Source: Ifrita kowaldi (lineage: Eukaryota > Chordata > Aves > Passeriformes > Cinclosomatidae). Taken from it: a stretch of DNA of 64,000 nucleotides. Both the position numbers and the translations under genes were made by a program. This document shows positions 23,880-36,085 of the stretch, piece after piece (positions within the stretch are counted from its first letter, which is position 1; each line of letters opens with the position of its first letter). The DNA is taken from contig VZRS01002651.1 of NCBI GenBank assembly GCA_013398055.1, positions 109,056 to 173,055 on the forward strand, read 5' to 3'. The notes below the pieces were generated by a model. That model was not told the DNA's origin. It did not search any database and saw only the letters and a list, made by a program, of their open reading frames with translations.

Positions 23880-24995
23880 AGTGCCAAACCCTTTTCACCA
23901 TCTTAACAGTGCTGCATCTGGGTGATGCAGAAGTCTCAGCTATTTCATTAGGTAAAAAAACAAAAACGCAGACAGCTTTATGGACGTTTTCACTAGTCTG
24001 TCAGGCCAATCAAAAGAGGTACAAATTTGCTACCTTATTGCTCAGAGTGTTACAGCACTAGTTATTTATGATTATGCCACTGTTGCATTCAGTGATGAAA
24101 ATTATGTGGTAAAATCACTTTTTAGACTTTCATGTAACTGGGTGCTCAAGGCTTTGTTTTTAATTAGGTTTTCAGGTATTGCAATCACCTTTTAAAAATG
24201 CACTGAAATCACTGCTGAGACAGTAAAAGCACCCAAGATGTTAAAAATAAAGGAAGCTGAACTATGGAGAGCAGTGCGGCTTTAACTGTTTCACACCGAG
24301 AAACTCAAGTTGCCCACAAATAGAGTATTGGCAGTTTACACAGTCAAGGGACAAATGGTGCACAGCTTACAATCTCATAGAAACAACTACTAAAAAAACC
24401 CCATGTTTGAGAAAACTCTCCCAGAAAATCTAAGGTTTCCTAAGTGAAACTTCACTAACTTCATTTTCAGATAATATGTAATTGTTGCAGCCTGTTCCTC
24501 TGTAATATGAGCAGTGACAAACAGAAAAGAGCAGGCAGCATGAAAAGTCAACAGACTTCCTTTCCTGTGATGTACAATTTCACTTTGAAATGTGCAACCA
24601 GTTACACCAGACCAAATGCATAAGTATCTATGTGCTTTGTGTTGGAATAAGGTCATCCATACAAGATGTAATTTATAAAAGGCACAAAATAAGCAATTAT
24701 TCCATTGGTCTCCTGGATATTGCAGTGTTACGTTCCATTAAGGAAAGATACAGCAATTATGGTGCCAGGGAATGTCATTCTGTTTTGCCACAGTCACACT
24801 CAGAGGTGTGATGTGCCTTTTTTTCCTTTCAGAGGAGAACTTTGCATAGCAGTGAAGTGCAGGATTTTACTGCTAGCGTTTTTGGGTCTGAAAATAGCAC
24901 CCAGGAGCCATGAATTCGTGCATCAGATGGCTAAATGAGTCTTCTCATCAGTTATGTACATTTTCATTTCCTTTTTCCTGCTGGTTGTCTTTCAG

Positions 24996-25130
24996 GTGAT
25001 GTTTTGTATGAACTCCTTCAGCATATCCTGAAGCAAAGGAAAGCTCGTATGCTCTTCACACCTTTCTTCCACCCTGGGAATTCTATCCATGCTCAGCCAG
25101 AGGTCATATTGCACCAGAATCATGATGAAG
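24996..25130 (+). CDS. ETV6: ETV6 exon 4: C-terminal part of the PNT domain and linker
   Basis: A 135-nt exon, phase 1 at both ends, human-equivalent codons 110 to 155. It completes the PNT domain with DVLYELLQHILKQRKARM and continues into the conserved linker FFHPGNSIHAQPEVILHQNH. The Val equivalent to human V112 (25001-25003), the second polymer-interface residue, is kept. Acceptor TTTCAG before 24996; donor GTAACT from 25131. Exons 3 and 4 together supply the oligomerisation module that is fused to kinases or RUNX1 in human leukaemias. The length equals the human exon. Confidence 0.97.
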
Positions 25131-28100
25131 GTAACTGTCTCATTCTTACAGGAGCTGCCATTACAGAGGCGAGTAGGACTTATGCTGTTTTCTTGCTCCA
25201 AAGTTACTAAAAAAAAGCTGTTCTTCTCCCTCCGTCTCCATAGCTTTGGAACAATCAAATGGTCTAGTGAGTCAACAAGCCCTTCTCCATTTATCTTCTA
25301 TTATTTTGTTCTGTTTCCAAAGCATCTTTAAAGGCCATGTCAGATCCAGATTAAAAAGCAGAAAGTTTTATTGACCCTATTGATTCATTCTTCCTCACAC
25401 CCAGTTAGCCAGACAAAGTTGCTTCATGGACTTTTAGTATCCTGGAGATGCAGCTAAATGCAGTCGTTGGCAGAGCAAGGGAGGGCAGCCTCCGAGGGGA
25501 GTATCCAACTCCAAGTCACTTCAGCTGACAGTCTGTCAGAACATCGTGCCGGAGTTCCTGGCACTGAGCCCATCAGGTTGCTCAGCTGTTGGGCTGGTTG
25601 AGCAATTCCTGCTGAGAGAAGGGGGCTTCTGCAGGTTTTCTCTCATTTTTATTATCAGAATTACTTGCTTAGGTCTAGTAGTGTCTACACATGCCATGAG
25701 TGTCAGAGGTGATGAAAAAATAATAGTTAAGTTTGTGGAATTGCATGTTTGGGCTTCTTCTACAAAAAGCGGGCTTCTTTTTAGTGGAAAATTGAGGTTT
25801 TAATTTCTTTGAAAACACACATACCGAAGTACTTCTTGGATTTCTTGATTATATAACAGAAAGTTGTATAAAAGAAGTTTTTTCAGAGGTCCTTTCCATG
25901 AAAGCATCAGGCAGAATTCTGGTTTTTTCAATTAAAAATGAATTTAATTTTGAATTTAAAAATCTAGGGAAAAGTTGTGTTAGTCCTTTTTTGAGTAAAC
26001 AGGAGAAGAGAATATAAGTGAGTTAGGATGTCACCCTGGTCTCTGCTAACTGGAGAAAAGATGTATTAATTCTATTTGATATGAATGTATTTCAAGATTC
26101 AACATGGGGTTACAAGAGAAGATGCAGGGGTGCTGTCAGACCTGTGTAAGTTGCCTGTGGCCAGTCTGAGGTAGCCAGAGTGAGATGGCTCCAGCAAAAC
26201 CCTGAGACTAAGCCAACAGCAGGACAGCAGCAGGTGGAATAAGGATGCTCCAAAGTGTTTCCACACAGCCATGTAAATATTCCAGGTTAGACGAGGGTGC
26301 TACAGGTCAGGATGAGGTTCAGTTGGCAGAGTTGTGCAAGGGACAGTTGCCTGCTCTATTCAGACCATTAGTAAAATCTCAGTCTTTTCCTCAAGCTTGG
26401 CCTTCACCCATGAGTGTTGCCATTCTAAATGTCAAACAGAAATACTAGCTGCTCTCTTGGACATTCCTACATTTAACATATGGAGCAACTTTGACTAGAG
26501 AGGATTTCACAGGGATGATCAGTTGGCCTTTCATGTGTGTCATTTAAAAAACAAGTCCTTTACAATCTAGGGATTAAGAAACAACTTAGATTTCTTCCGT
26601 ACAGTACTCTGGCTGCTGATAGTACCACTGTTTTTGCTTGGAGAAATCTGTGCTTTTACTTAAAACTTTTCTTTATAATGACAAAAATGTGTTCTTGGTT
26701 TGCTGTGGGAGGAGCTTCAACATAAGCAAAAGAAACTACAGCTTTGCCTGCCACAAGACTGAGCAATCAAAAAATCTCTATGCCAAAAATTTACAGGCAG
26801 GTGAATTCGTTTATTTTGACATTACTTCTTTCTCCTGTTTCACAAAGTCACTTGGGAGAAAGTAGCACAAGTGAGTTTTCATTTTCCCTCAGCAAAATGC
26901 AACTTAGTTAAAAAAGGAGAATGAATGTGAGGAGCAGAACTTAACCCTGGCAAACTCACAAACTGTGACAGAGGGGACAGGTTTTACCATGGCACTATTT
27001 TGAGTGGTTAAACTTCACAGGTGGTATATCTTTATTACAACCTCTCCTTACTCCAGTGATCTTTTTCCATTTTCTGGCTCTTTTGCCTGTTTCCTAATGG
27101 ATTGTACTTATGATCCTGCTTTTAAATGCTTTCCTTTTCATCTAGTGGTTTTTTACTAGGCTTAAACAAAGGGGGTTTGGCTGTTTGAAATCAATTGACT
27201 GCAGTTCAGGATATTGGCTTGGAATGGGCTCTGTCCCTGCAGAGGGATGAGCAATGGAAAGTGAATTACCTTCATCTGCAGTGGTCCTTCTGACGGAGCG
27301 CTGAGTCATTTGATGGGATGCCATGCAGGAAGCTTACACTGTCATTCCCTGCACTTCTTTGTGGGTAAGCAGAGACTGCCAATCTTTTGGGACTGTCCTG
27401 CCAGCAATTGCTCACTCTCAGAGTAAGTGCAGCCCCACCCATCCCTATGTGGATAGGTCAGCAAATTTCCTGGGAGGTGAATTTCCTTTCACAGCTCTCT
27501 CATCAAGAAAAGAGTGTTGCTCATTTGGAATGAAGAGCCAGAGTGAATCTAGTGCTGTGTGAAATGATATACCACATGTGCTCAACTTACAATCACCAGA
27601 TGTGCCAAGGAATGGATGTGATGAGGATTTTATTCAGTTCAGGGTCATTTGTGGCAGTCCTGCTTGGAGCTGAGTTGGAATTGTTTCATGGCAAACAGCA
27701 TCTTTGGCCATGAGGGGATTGTTTTGTTACGTACTTTAAGAGAAAGATCTTGAAGGAAAGTAAACCACTAGTGTGTATCCATTTGTGGTGTTTCCTCTTC
27801 CTGCTTTTCCAAGAGTTCCTTGGTCTCTACTTTCTGTCCCCTCTGTCCAGGTTCAGCATCACCATGGTTTGGAAGCAGACAGGTAGGAACACTTCTGTTT
27901 GGAGTTTGTCAGAGCCAACAAATGTTTGCAGAGAGCTTGGTGGAAAGCACAGCAGGGCATTCATTTCTGCTTTAAAGATAGTTGCTCCCTTCAGCCAAGG
28001 CATTAAATAAATAGGGCAAACAATACAATATTCTGGTCTATATTTACAGGCCAAGAATGAGCACAGTGCATTTTCATGTACAGTGATGGGGGTGGATGGT

Positions 28101-29688
28101 CTGTAGAAGATAGGACACTGAGTAAAATTTGGGAGTTGGTTTTCTTTCTGTTGTGGCAAAGAAACAAGACTTTAAGGAAAGACAGCCACAGAGGTAGGTA
28201 CAGTTGTAAATTTTTCCTCTTTGATCTTCATTTGGGCTATCCCACATTAGGTGGCCAGATTGTATTTAAAACTGTTCAGGTTTAAGCAAGAACAATATAT
28301 AGCTCTGGAGTTTCATGTCCTCCAGCTGTTCCATTGTGAGTATCTTGAATAGCCCTACAAATGCATTTTTCTTGTCTGGGATGACAGGTGTGGTTAATAA
28401 GTATTCTAGAGCAATGTAGGTTCTGCCTAAAATTCCGGGTGTTCCTGTAGACTTTAGTGTTCTTGTGCAGATGCTGTGTCACTGCCTGGCACTACATTTT
28501 CTCAGGACTTGAGCTTTTCCTGTTCAGGCCTTTCCCTGGCTGATCCATCTCCCGATGCCTGCCTGGGTTCCAGAGCAGCAGGAGCCCTTCAGTCTTCACC
28601 TCAACAGGGTCTTCAACAGGTGTCGCTTCCTTGGCAAGAGAATCATTTACTGTTAGAGAAAATGGAATGAAAAAACAGGCAGCCTCAGATAGGCAGCTAC
28701 TTGTTTCAGTTTTTGACATGTACCCAGAAGTTTCCTTCTGTTATCACCCAAGGCTTTCAACAAACAGCACTGAAATTTGATCTTTGTTTTTCTGATAAAA
28801 ACCTGTTATTCACTGTAGCACTGGTGGTGCTTTCCTCTTTGTCAGTAGTTTCCCAAGTCAAAATTGATGGCCTTAGCTTACCTGAAAGTTTGCACTGGCA
28901 AACATTTTAATTTTGTGAGAGGATTGGTAGTGGTTTATCTCCCCACTACTGTTAAGTGTCACGGCTGGGAAAGTGTGTTCATGCAAAAGTGATGCTAGAA
29001 GTCCTCCTGCTGAAGTCATCTAAGTGCTTTTATGGGACAACCCAACAGTAGACACCACAGACTAAATAAAATATCCTTATGAAAATATCCTTATGAAGAC
29101 GTAAGATGCTCTTAAAATCAAGGCAGGGATAGAATGTAGGGTATCACAAAGAGCTTCCTACCAGTCGGGGTTTTTTTTAAACAACCCAGTCCACATTTCA
29201 GACTGAGTTATTCTCTACCTTGACCTAAGCTTTTACCATCTAAAACGTAATACCCAGTATTTTCCTGTAGACATTTTCTGGTTTTTTCTTTCCCTTCTAC
29301 CTTACAGTGCTCATCATGGTACAGTAAGAGGAACGACACGGAGAGACATGAATGGCAGAAGATAGGCTTCAAAAAATTTGTGCAGAAACACACTGAGTAC
29401 AGCTAAATCAGATCTTACTTTCTTCACAAGTATTCCAGTCAGCTTCTCAAAAGGGGATTTCTCTTAGTGTGTCTCCCAAGGAGCTACAGTTACATGGTGG
29501 TGGAGGAAGATTGTTTTCACTGTTTTCATTCTGTGTAGAAATAATAACTGTCAGCATTTATGCAGTACTTTTCTGGGCATCTGTAGGTCACACAAATAAA
29601 AAACATTTGCAAGCTGTGAGCAGTAGATCTTACACCTTGTTCACAATATAGACAATCTGTATTTTGGGGACTTTTTTTTTCTCCACAG
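25131..29688 (+). other. ETV6: ETV6 intron 4
   Basis: 4,558 bp, phase 1, from GTAACT to an acceptor with a long T tract and CTCCACAG. I see nothing in it beyond ordinary intronic sequence: no conserved domain in any frame and no CR1 fragment I can recognise. Confidence 0.92.
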
Positions 29689-30231
29689 ATAGCTTTGTGC
29701 AGAGACCTTCGAGACCATCTGCAGAAACAGTCCACCACAACCCCCCAACCATTGAACTGTTGCATCGCTCGCGGTCACCCATCACCAACAACCACCGTCC
29801 GTCGCCAGACCCCGACCAGCGGCCACTGAAGTCCCCCATGGACAACACTCTCCGTCGCCTGTCCCCGGCCGACAGGGTGCCAGGGACAAGGCACCAGCAC
29901 GAGAACAACCAGCAGGAGCCCTACCCTCTCTCAGTGTCCCCGATAGAAAACAACCACTGCCCGCCTCCTTCCGAGGTGCTCCAGAAGCCCTCCAGCCCTC
30001 GCCAGGAGAACACCAGGGTCATCCAGCTGATGCCCAGCCCTATCATGCATCCTTTGATACTGAACCCCAGGCACTCCGATTTCAAACCACCGAGATTGTC
30101 TGAGGATGGGCTGCACAGGGAGGTCAAGCCCATCAACCTGTCCCACCGAGAAGAGTTAGCTTATATGAACCACATCATGGTGTCTGTCTCCCCTCCCGAG
30201 GACCACGCGATGCCAATCGGGAGGATAGCAG
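29689..30231 (+). CDS. ETV6: ETV6 exon 5: central Ser/Pro-rich repression region
   Basis: A 543-nt exon, phase 1 at both ends, human-equivalent codons 155 to 337. It encodes the poorly structured central region that recruits corepressors (SMRT/NCoR, mSin3A, HDAC). Diagnostic strings include TVHHNPPTIELLHRSRSPIT, STRVIQLMPS-like NTRVIQLMPSPIMHPLILN, PINLSHREELAYMNHIMVSV and MPIGRIA. The Ser-Pro sites equivalent to the reported MAP-kinase sites S213 (29862-29864) and S257 (29994-29996) are both intact, and P214, altered in an inherited human thrombocytopenia, is also kept (29865-29867). It is one codon shorter than human: the string after NPRHS reads DFK rather than VDFK. The exon is CpG-richer than its introns. 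Donor GTAAGG from 30232. Confidence 0.97.
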
Positions 30232-33200
30232 GTAAGGGACATTCTCTAGGCTACACCAAAATTGATGCTCTTCATTCATAACTAACCATGCTTTGTTTTA
30301 AGAGTTTCTTGTTTCCTTTTGCTACTCTGTGACATCAAGACTTTACTGGCATTCTGCAAGTTTCACTACATCTGTGGCTTAGGCAGTGAAATATTCATAA
30401 ACCAGTTTCATGACAGGTAAGCAGAGGTGCAGAATGACTTGCCTGTGACCACAGAATGTGTAATTGGTATTGAAACATTTGCATCCTGACACTCGCTGCC
30501 TCTCCACCCACTAGCAATCCATTCGTTTCCCAAGGTACCTATCTCTGAAGCCTTGTTCTGCAAGGAGATAGTTTTCCAAGAATTCCACTCACATTAGCAT
30601 CCAGTCCTATGGAAAGGAAGAAATCCTCTGTCAGTGACCTTTGAAATAATGCAGTGTCAAGCCCATTATGAAGCTGGCAGGACTAATGAAATACCACCTC
30701 AGAGTCCTACTTCGTAGCCTTTCCTGGGCTTCTCTCATCAGGATTGTCCCTTTTTACAGAAACAAGGTTGGCTTTGTCCCACACAAACCACAGGCATTGT
30801 CTCACTTTTGTTATCGTAAATAACTGACATCACAACAGCTGAATCAGGAAGCTGAGGTTACAGAAAATGTTTCTTGTACTCCAAAGGGAACTGTAAATAG
30901 ATAGGGAGAGGGGGAGGGGGAATCCAACCACTTCAGAAATACGCTGGATGCCCCAGTAACCAATTTCTTTTGAGAGATGTAAAAACACACCACGCCCAAA
31001 AAGATTCCATGCAGTTGTGTCAGCAGTGACCTAATGTGATCCCGAGCTCCTGTGGGGTGTTACACATGTCCACAGAGGTACATTTTAAAACACCTTGTTC
31101 TTTTTTGTCCTTACATGCCTTAAATTTGTTACAGATGTGGTGCTGCCTCAGCTTTAATGAGGAAGATTTTCTATTTTCTCAAGACTTACCACTTTAAATG
31201 CCAAAGATACGTATCTTACCATCTAGTCAAGATCAAGCGCAGCAAGGACCATGATCCTTTCACATAATAGAAAGATGAGTTACAGAAGTTAATCTTTTGA
31301 CATTTTTGCCTCGCTGACATTTGTCTCTCTCCTCTGGATTTCTATTACCCACAAAATTCTCAGCAAGTTAATAAATATACTTAAAGTAATGGCAGAGAAA
31401 ACACCCTACTGGTTGCATCACTGGAGGTTTCCTTCCCACAAAGTGTTGTTGGGAGATCAAGGCAGTTAATTTTTATTTTCCAAAAAGAAACATTCTCTAA
31501 GAATAAACCCTAATCTGAAATAAATGTAAGAAAAAATATGGAGAGTACGTGGTGATGTAATTTTTTTACTTTAAACTCAGGGGTTTTCTTACATAGTTGG
31601 TAATCTTTGGTTTCTGCACGTTGTGCAGTGGGTCCAGTGACACCAGTCCCAGTAACTCTCATGTCCTATCTATCCCTATGTTGATTGCAGGGCAACAGAG
31701 CCCAAGCCCCTGGAAATTCGGGCCTAACACAGTTGCTTGGCAAGTGTGTGCAGCCATGTAAAATGTCATCCAAAGGCTGTACTTGCAGACTGAGGTGCTT
31801 TCCCTTGCAGTCCCATGGCTTTGCTGAGACCCACAAGCAAGGGTGGCATATCTGAAATAGCTGGTGAATTATTTCATGCCAGAAAGACCTGAAGTGTGTT
31901 CAAGTATTTAGTTCAGATGAGGGCAGAGTTTTGTGGCCCAGGGTTGGGGAATTACAGAGTGGTTAGATTTATCAGATTTCTGCTGATAAATTGGCCAGTG
32001 TACTTCCATCAGCACCCCAAGTCCTTTAACTGTAAACGCTCACATGCCTCACTTGCTGTACAGGCACAAGCTACTGCTCCTCTGGCTGGATTGTAATGGT
32101 CCCTGAACTGTAGAGACACCCTCTGAAGAGCTCACAGCTAATTTAAAGGTGATAAAAACTGGATTGCTACCAAGCATTTAGACAGCTCGTGCTTCATGCC
32201 TGAAGTCAACTTCACTGGAGCTGCTGAATTCAATGGCAGCATACTTAGGCCCCCTAGAAAGAGAGCACCTTTCTACCTGCTTCCCACCCATCTCACAGCT
32301 CTCTTAATTTCTTTTTTATGTCAGCATAAGTGTATTTTTCATCTCAGCATCCTTACCTTTAGTGCCATAGTTAACATGGAGGTGCTTGACCAGCCATGCT
32401 CGCCACTTCAGTGTGAGAGAGACCACAGAAGCTGTGAGACATGGCTCTTAAACTGCAGATGTACATCAATGCAGATATATTCTCTAAAAGGGCTTTTCAG
32501 AAATCACTGGCATTACTTCTGTTTTCTTGATGAGGACGACTGATGGGTTGGGCAATGAAAAGGTTTACCAATAGCCCAGTGCCAGAGCTAAGAACTCAAC
32601 TGTGTACACTGGTGAGAAGAGAGCCTTGACTTCCTATGGCTTAACCACTTGCATGCAGGCGATTTTCAGGGCAGATACTGATGAGGAGCTACTAGGGAAG
32701 CCTGGTAGGCTGCTGACTAAAACCTTAAGCTGTGCTCCAGAACATCTTCTGTTCCCAGCTCAGATGTTTTATACTCTAGAAAGAATTTTCCCTGGACTTA
32801 AGACACCTCACAGCCTCATAAATCTGTTTACTTGTAGACAGAGTGTGTTTTGAAATGCAGCATGCAATTAGTTGGTGCTGAGAAAAAACCCAATGTTTTT
32901 CCTTGCTGCTATACACAAATACTCTCTTTTCAGGAGGTCGATCAATAGAGCTCTGGACTTTCTGTCAGACAAAATAATGACCTCTACTCGCTGGCTGACT
33001 AATCTTTCCTACCTTTTTATGTAATACCATTTTTCAAAATATTAATTTTACTGGTAAAGCACTTTCCCTTTTACAGCAAAGGATTTCAAGTCGAAGGGCT
33101 TATTATCTTTTCATCTAAGGCCATTTAACACTTTTCTAGCAAAGCCAGAGGCATAAAGTATCTTTATATTACTCATTAAGATCACATATATTATTCATCA

Positions 33201-33619
33201 TTGGCTAGAGTTGATTTTGAAAATTATGTTTAGCTATCTTCTCAACACAATATGCACAAGTCTTTTCCATAACTTTGTCAGAACTGGAGGTCATTGTGTT
33301 GAGATGATCAAGAGGCAGATTTGCATCCCCTGCGAAGACATCAGGCAATGGATAAACTAAGTAACTCATCAGTGGTCATCTAGTTAACAGCATGTAAAAA
33401 TATTAAAAATACCTCCAAGGGGGAGTTCAGCAGAGCAGTGTAATGGAGAGTTTTCCCCACTGGAACTGCTGATTCAAAGCAGCAACACTGTTGGTAGTCA
33501 GCTCCTAACTTGGACTCTACCAAGCAGGCAGTCTATATATGGCTTACTTGCAGCTCCGAATTTTTTTCAGTAGTGGATCTTGGTTCCCCACAAACAGTCT
33601 CCAAGGATTTCTCTCTCCT

Positions 33620-33643
33620 GGGGGGGTGGGGGAGGGGGTGGGG
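33620..33643 (+). repeat. Strong G-quadruplex motif, one-base loops
   Basis: Reads G7-T-G5-A-G5-T-G4 on the sense strand of intron 5, so it would also be present in the pre-mRNA. Single-base loops are the most stable parallel-quadruplex class. Folding is predicted, not shown. Confidence 0.8.
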
Positions 33644-35284
33644 AAATAGATACCTTTTTTTCTCCTTTCTTTCTTTTTAAACACAATTGCAGTTTAAATC
33701 AAGAGGGGCACCTCAAATTAGCTCTTCTGCAGACTGGAAATTCTACTCCGCGTGAACCTCTGACTGCAAAGGTTTTGTTATCAAGCATTTTAGGGCTTTG
33801 GTATCTTGTTAAAGGTACTTCCCCAAGGTGCAAGAGGCAGTTATGGGACTATCCAGCTATAATAGGGTTGGTTTCATCCTGACCTTTATCACACAGAGGT
33901 TGTCTCAGAAACATCCAAATTAAGCTAACGACATGGTGACATTTACCTCACTTCTGATTCAGTCACTTAAAACTCACTAATACAATTCTGGGTATTTCTT
34001 GTGAGGGGAGATACATTGCTGAGCAGGTCCCTGAGATTTCCAGCTCCCAGTGTCTTTTTCTGTACCAGCTCTGGGACTGAAAGTCTTGTTCACTAATCCA
34101 CAGCATGCTGAAATCTAAAGGCAGGTGAGTCCTGTGCCTGGTGTTATCTATTGGTGTGCTGCTCTTATCAGCTGGGTTACCTTAGCAACTGGGCCGTATC
34201 TGACTTTATGAGCTGCCAGATTTGTTTCTTCCCCTTCAGGAGTCTGAGGAAAAGCCAGGCAATGTTTAAACTGTTGGGAGGCATATTGTCTACCATTGTA
34301 TTGGTTAGGCCCATAAAGCCACTGACTGCTGTTGGAATGAGGACAGACAAGATTCTTGCCCTGCCAAAGTCGTGACAGAGAGCTGCCTCCAGATTCTCTC
34401 CTGGTTTACCTCAGCCTCTCAGTGAGCCACATCCTGAGAGCACAGGGGCATAGCTGAACCCCATGGATCTGTAGCAGGGTGTGTGTGTCAACTCAATAAA
34501 AACAGTCTGATGGCCGAAACCAAAAATGCAGTCCCATGGTAAGAGCACATCAGCTATGAATGACTCACATTCTACTAAAATCCACACAACAGCACTTAGG
34601 ATGGGCATAGGCTCTGAGCATGGGGAGGTCTTCCAAAGCAGTTTGATTGTTTTGTGTGGGGACAGAGTTTGGAGGGGGAACAGAATAATGGATTCTCCTG
34701 CTTTGTTTGAAAAAATCATTTGTATGGGAGGGGAAAAGACAGGAGGCGACAGTGGAATCCCCCTTTCACAAATACAGTGCTTTAAAGAAATGCAAATCAA
34801 CTGGTACTTTTTTCTGTTTATACTCTGGAATTGGGCTGGAAAGCTTTTAAATGAGGATAATTAAAACTCAGCTAATTGAGCTGTTAGATTTGTAACAGTA
34901 GACATTTAGAGCTTAAACATCAAAAGACACCAAACTTCAAACCACTGCAGCTCAGCAGTGTCTCCTCACAACTTAGCTACTAGGACCAGAGCCCCAGTGC
35001 CCACATCTGCTCCAGATGTGTCCATGGGACATTTACAACTGTGTCACATTGTAGGATGATCTTTTAGGTTTTTTTGACTCATATACAAGCAAAATCCTTT
35101 GTGCAAATGCACCACATTAGTTTATTACTTATAATGTGTTACAACACATTAGTTTATTTTTCTTTCTGTACAAAACAGCTGTACAGGCACAGTTACTATG
35201 CAATGGCATATGTGGATGGTAGGGAGGGAGGCTGGGAAAGCAGGCAAAGAACAATTATGCCTTTGTAGTGAAGAGGGTAAAAAC

Positions 35285-36085
35285 CTGCATCTAAGCACAA
35301 CTTGGAAGTTACAGGTTTTGTAAGTGATACCCTTAGCCCTCACAGAAGGGCTGGAAAAATTATGGAAAAGTTTATACTGAGAACTATTGATGGAAAAGTT
35401 TATACTGAGAACTATTGAAAGGCAGACATCAGGCACAGTCAGCGCAAAGGTAAATCCCATTTAACTAATTTGCTATCTTTGTATGAGAAGGTCACTCACC
35501 TGGTGGATGGAGGGAAGGTGGTGGGTATAGTTGTTCTGCATTTTTGGGAGGCTTTTTGTACTGCCCCTCACAGCAGGGTCGAGTTGCATGGCTGTGGGAT
35601 GAGCAGGTTCCCAGTGCACCGGGTAAAGAGCTGTCTAAGGGCAGGGCTCAGAGGGCTGTAGTGCACATGGCCACATCTGGCTGGCAGTGTTCTGCAGGGC
35701 TGTTCCGCAGGGCTCAGTTCCAGGGACAGCCCTGTTCAATGTATTTATCAGTAATCTGCATGCAGAAGTTGAATGCACCTTTAGCAATTGTACTGATGGT
35801 ACCAAACTGGGAAGTGCTGTTGACTCTCTTGAGGGACAAGATGCCTTGCAGAGGAGTCTGTATAGATTGGAGCATTGGGCTGTGATTGATGGGATGAAAT
35901 CTGACAAGTCCAACTGATAGATTCTGCACCTCAGGTGAGCAGTGCTGGGCACAAATACAAATGGGCAGAAAAGTGTTTGGGGAGCATCCCTGGAGAGGAG
36001 GATCTGGGGATGCTGGTCAGCACCAGGCTCAGCATGAGTCAGCAGCGTGCCCTGGCAGCCAGGAGGGCAAACCACATCTGAGGTA
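35285..36085 (+). mobile_element. CR1 LINE fragment, reverse-transcriptase region, broken
   Basis: Conceptual translation in shifting frames gives CR1 ORF2 landmarks in order: the EKIMEKFILRTIE-like entry, the KVTHLVDGGKVV motif, VPQGSVPGTALFNVFISNLH (RT domain), TKLGSAVDSLEGQDALQ, YRLEHWAVIDGMK, then MLVSTRLSMSQQRALAARRA. There are several frameshifts and stops, and the YADD-type catalytic motif is degraded (reads CTDGT). It lies in sense orientation in intron 5. The 3' end is not clear; similarity fades near 36085. It is a dead copy of a non-LTR retrotransposon, the dominant interspersed repeat of birds. Confidence 0.85.
35363..35418 (+). repeat. 28-bp perfect tandem duplication inside the CR1 relic
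   Basis: Two exact adjacent 28-bp units (35363-35390 and 35391-35418). The unit is not a multiple of three, so it shifts the CR1 frame. It arose after insertion or in the inserted copy. Confidence 0.95.

Larger units (their letters stand above)
22090..24995 (+). other. ETV6: ETV6 intron 3
   Basis: 2,906 bp between GTGAGG and a TTGTCTTTCAG acceptor; phase 1. It contains a G/T low-complexity tract and a (GGGA)n run, listed separately. I see no other exon, RNA gene or recognisable transposon. Confidence 0.93.
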
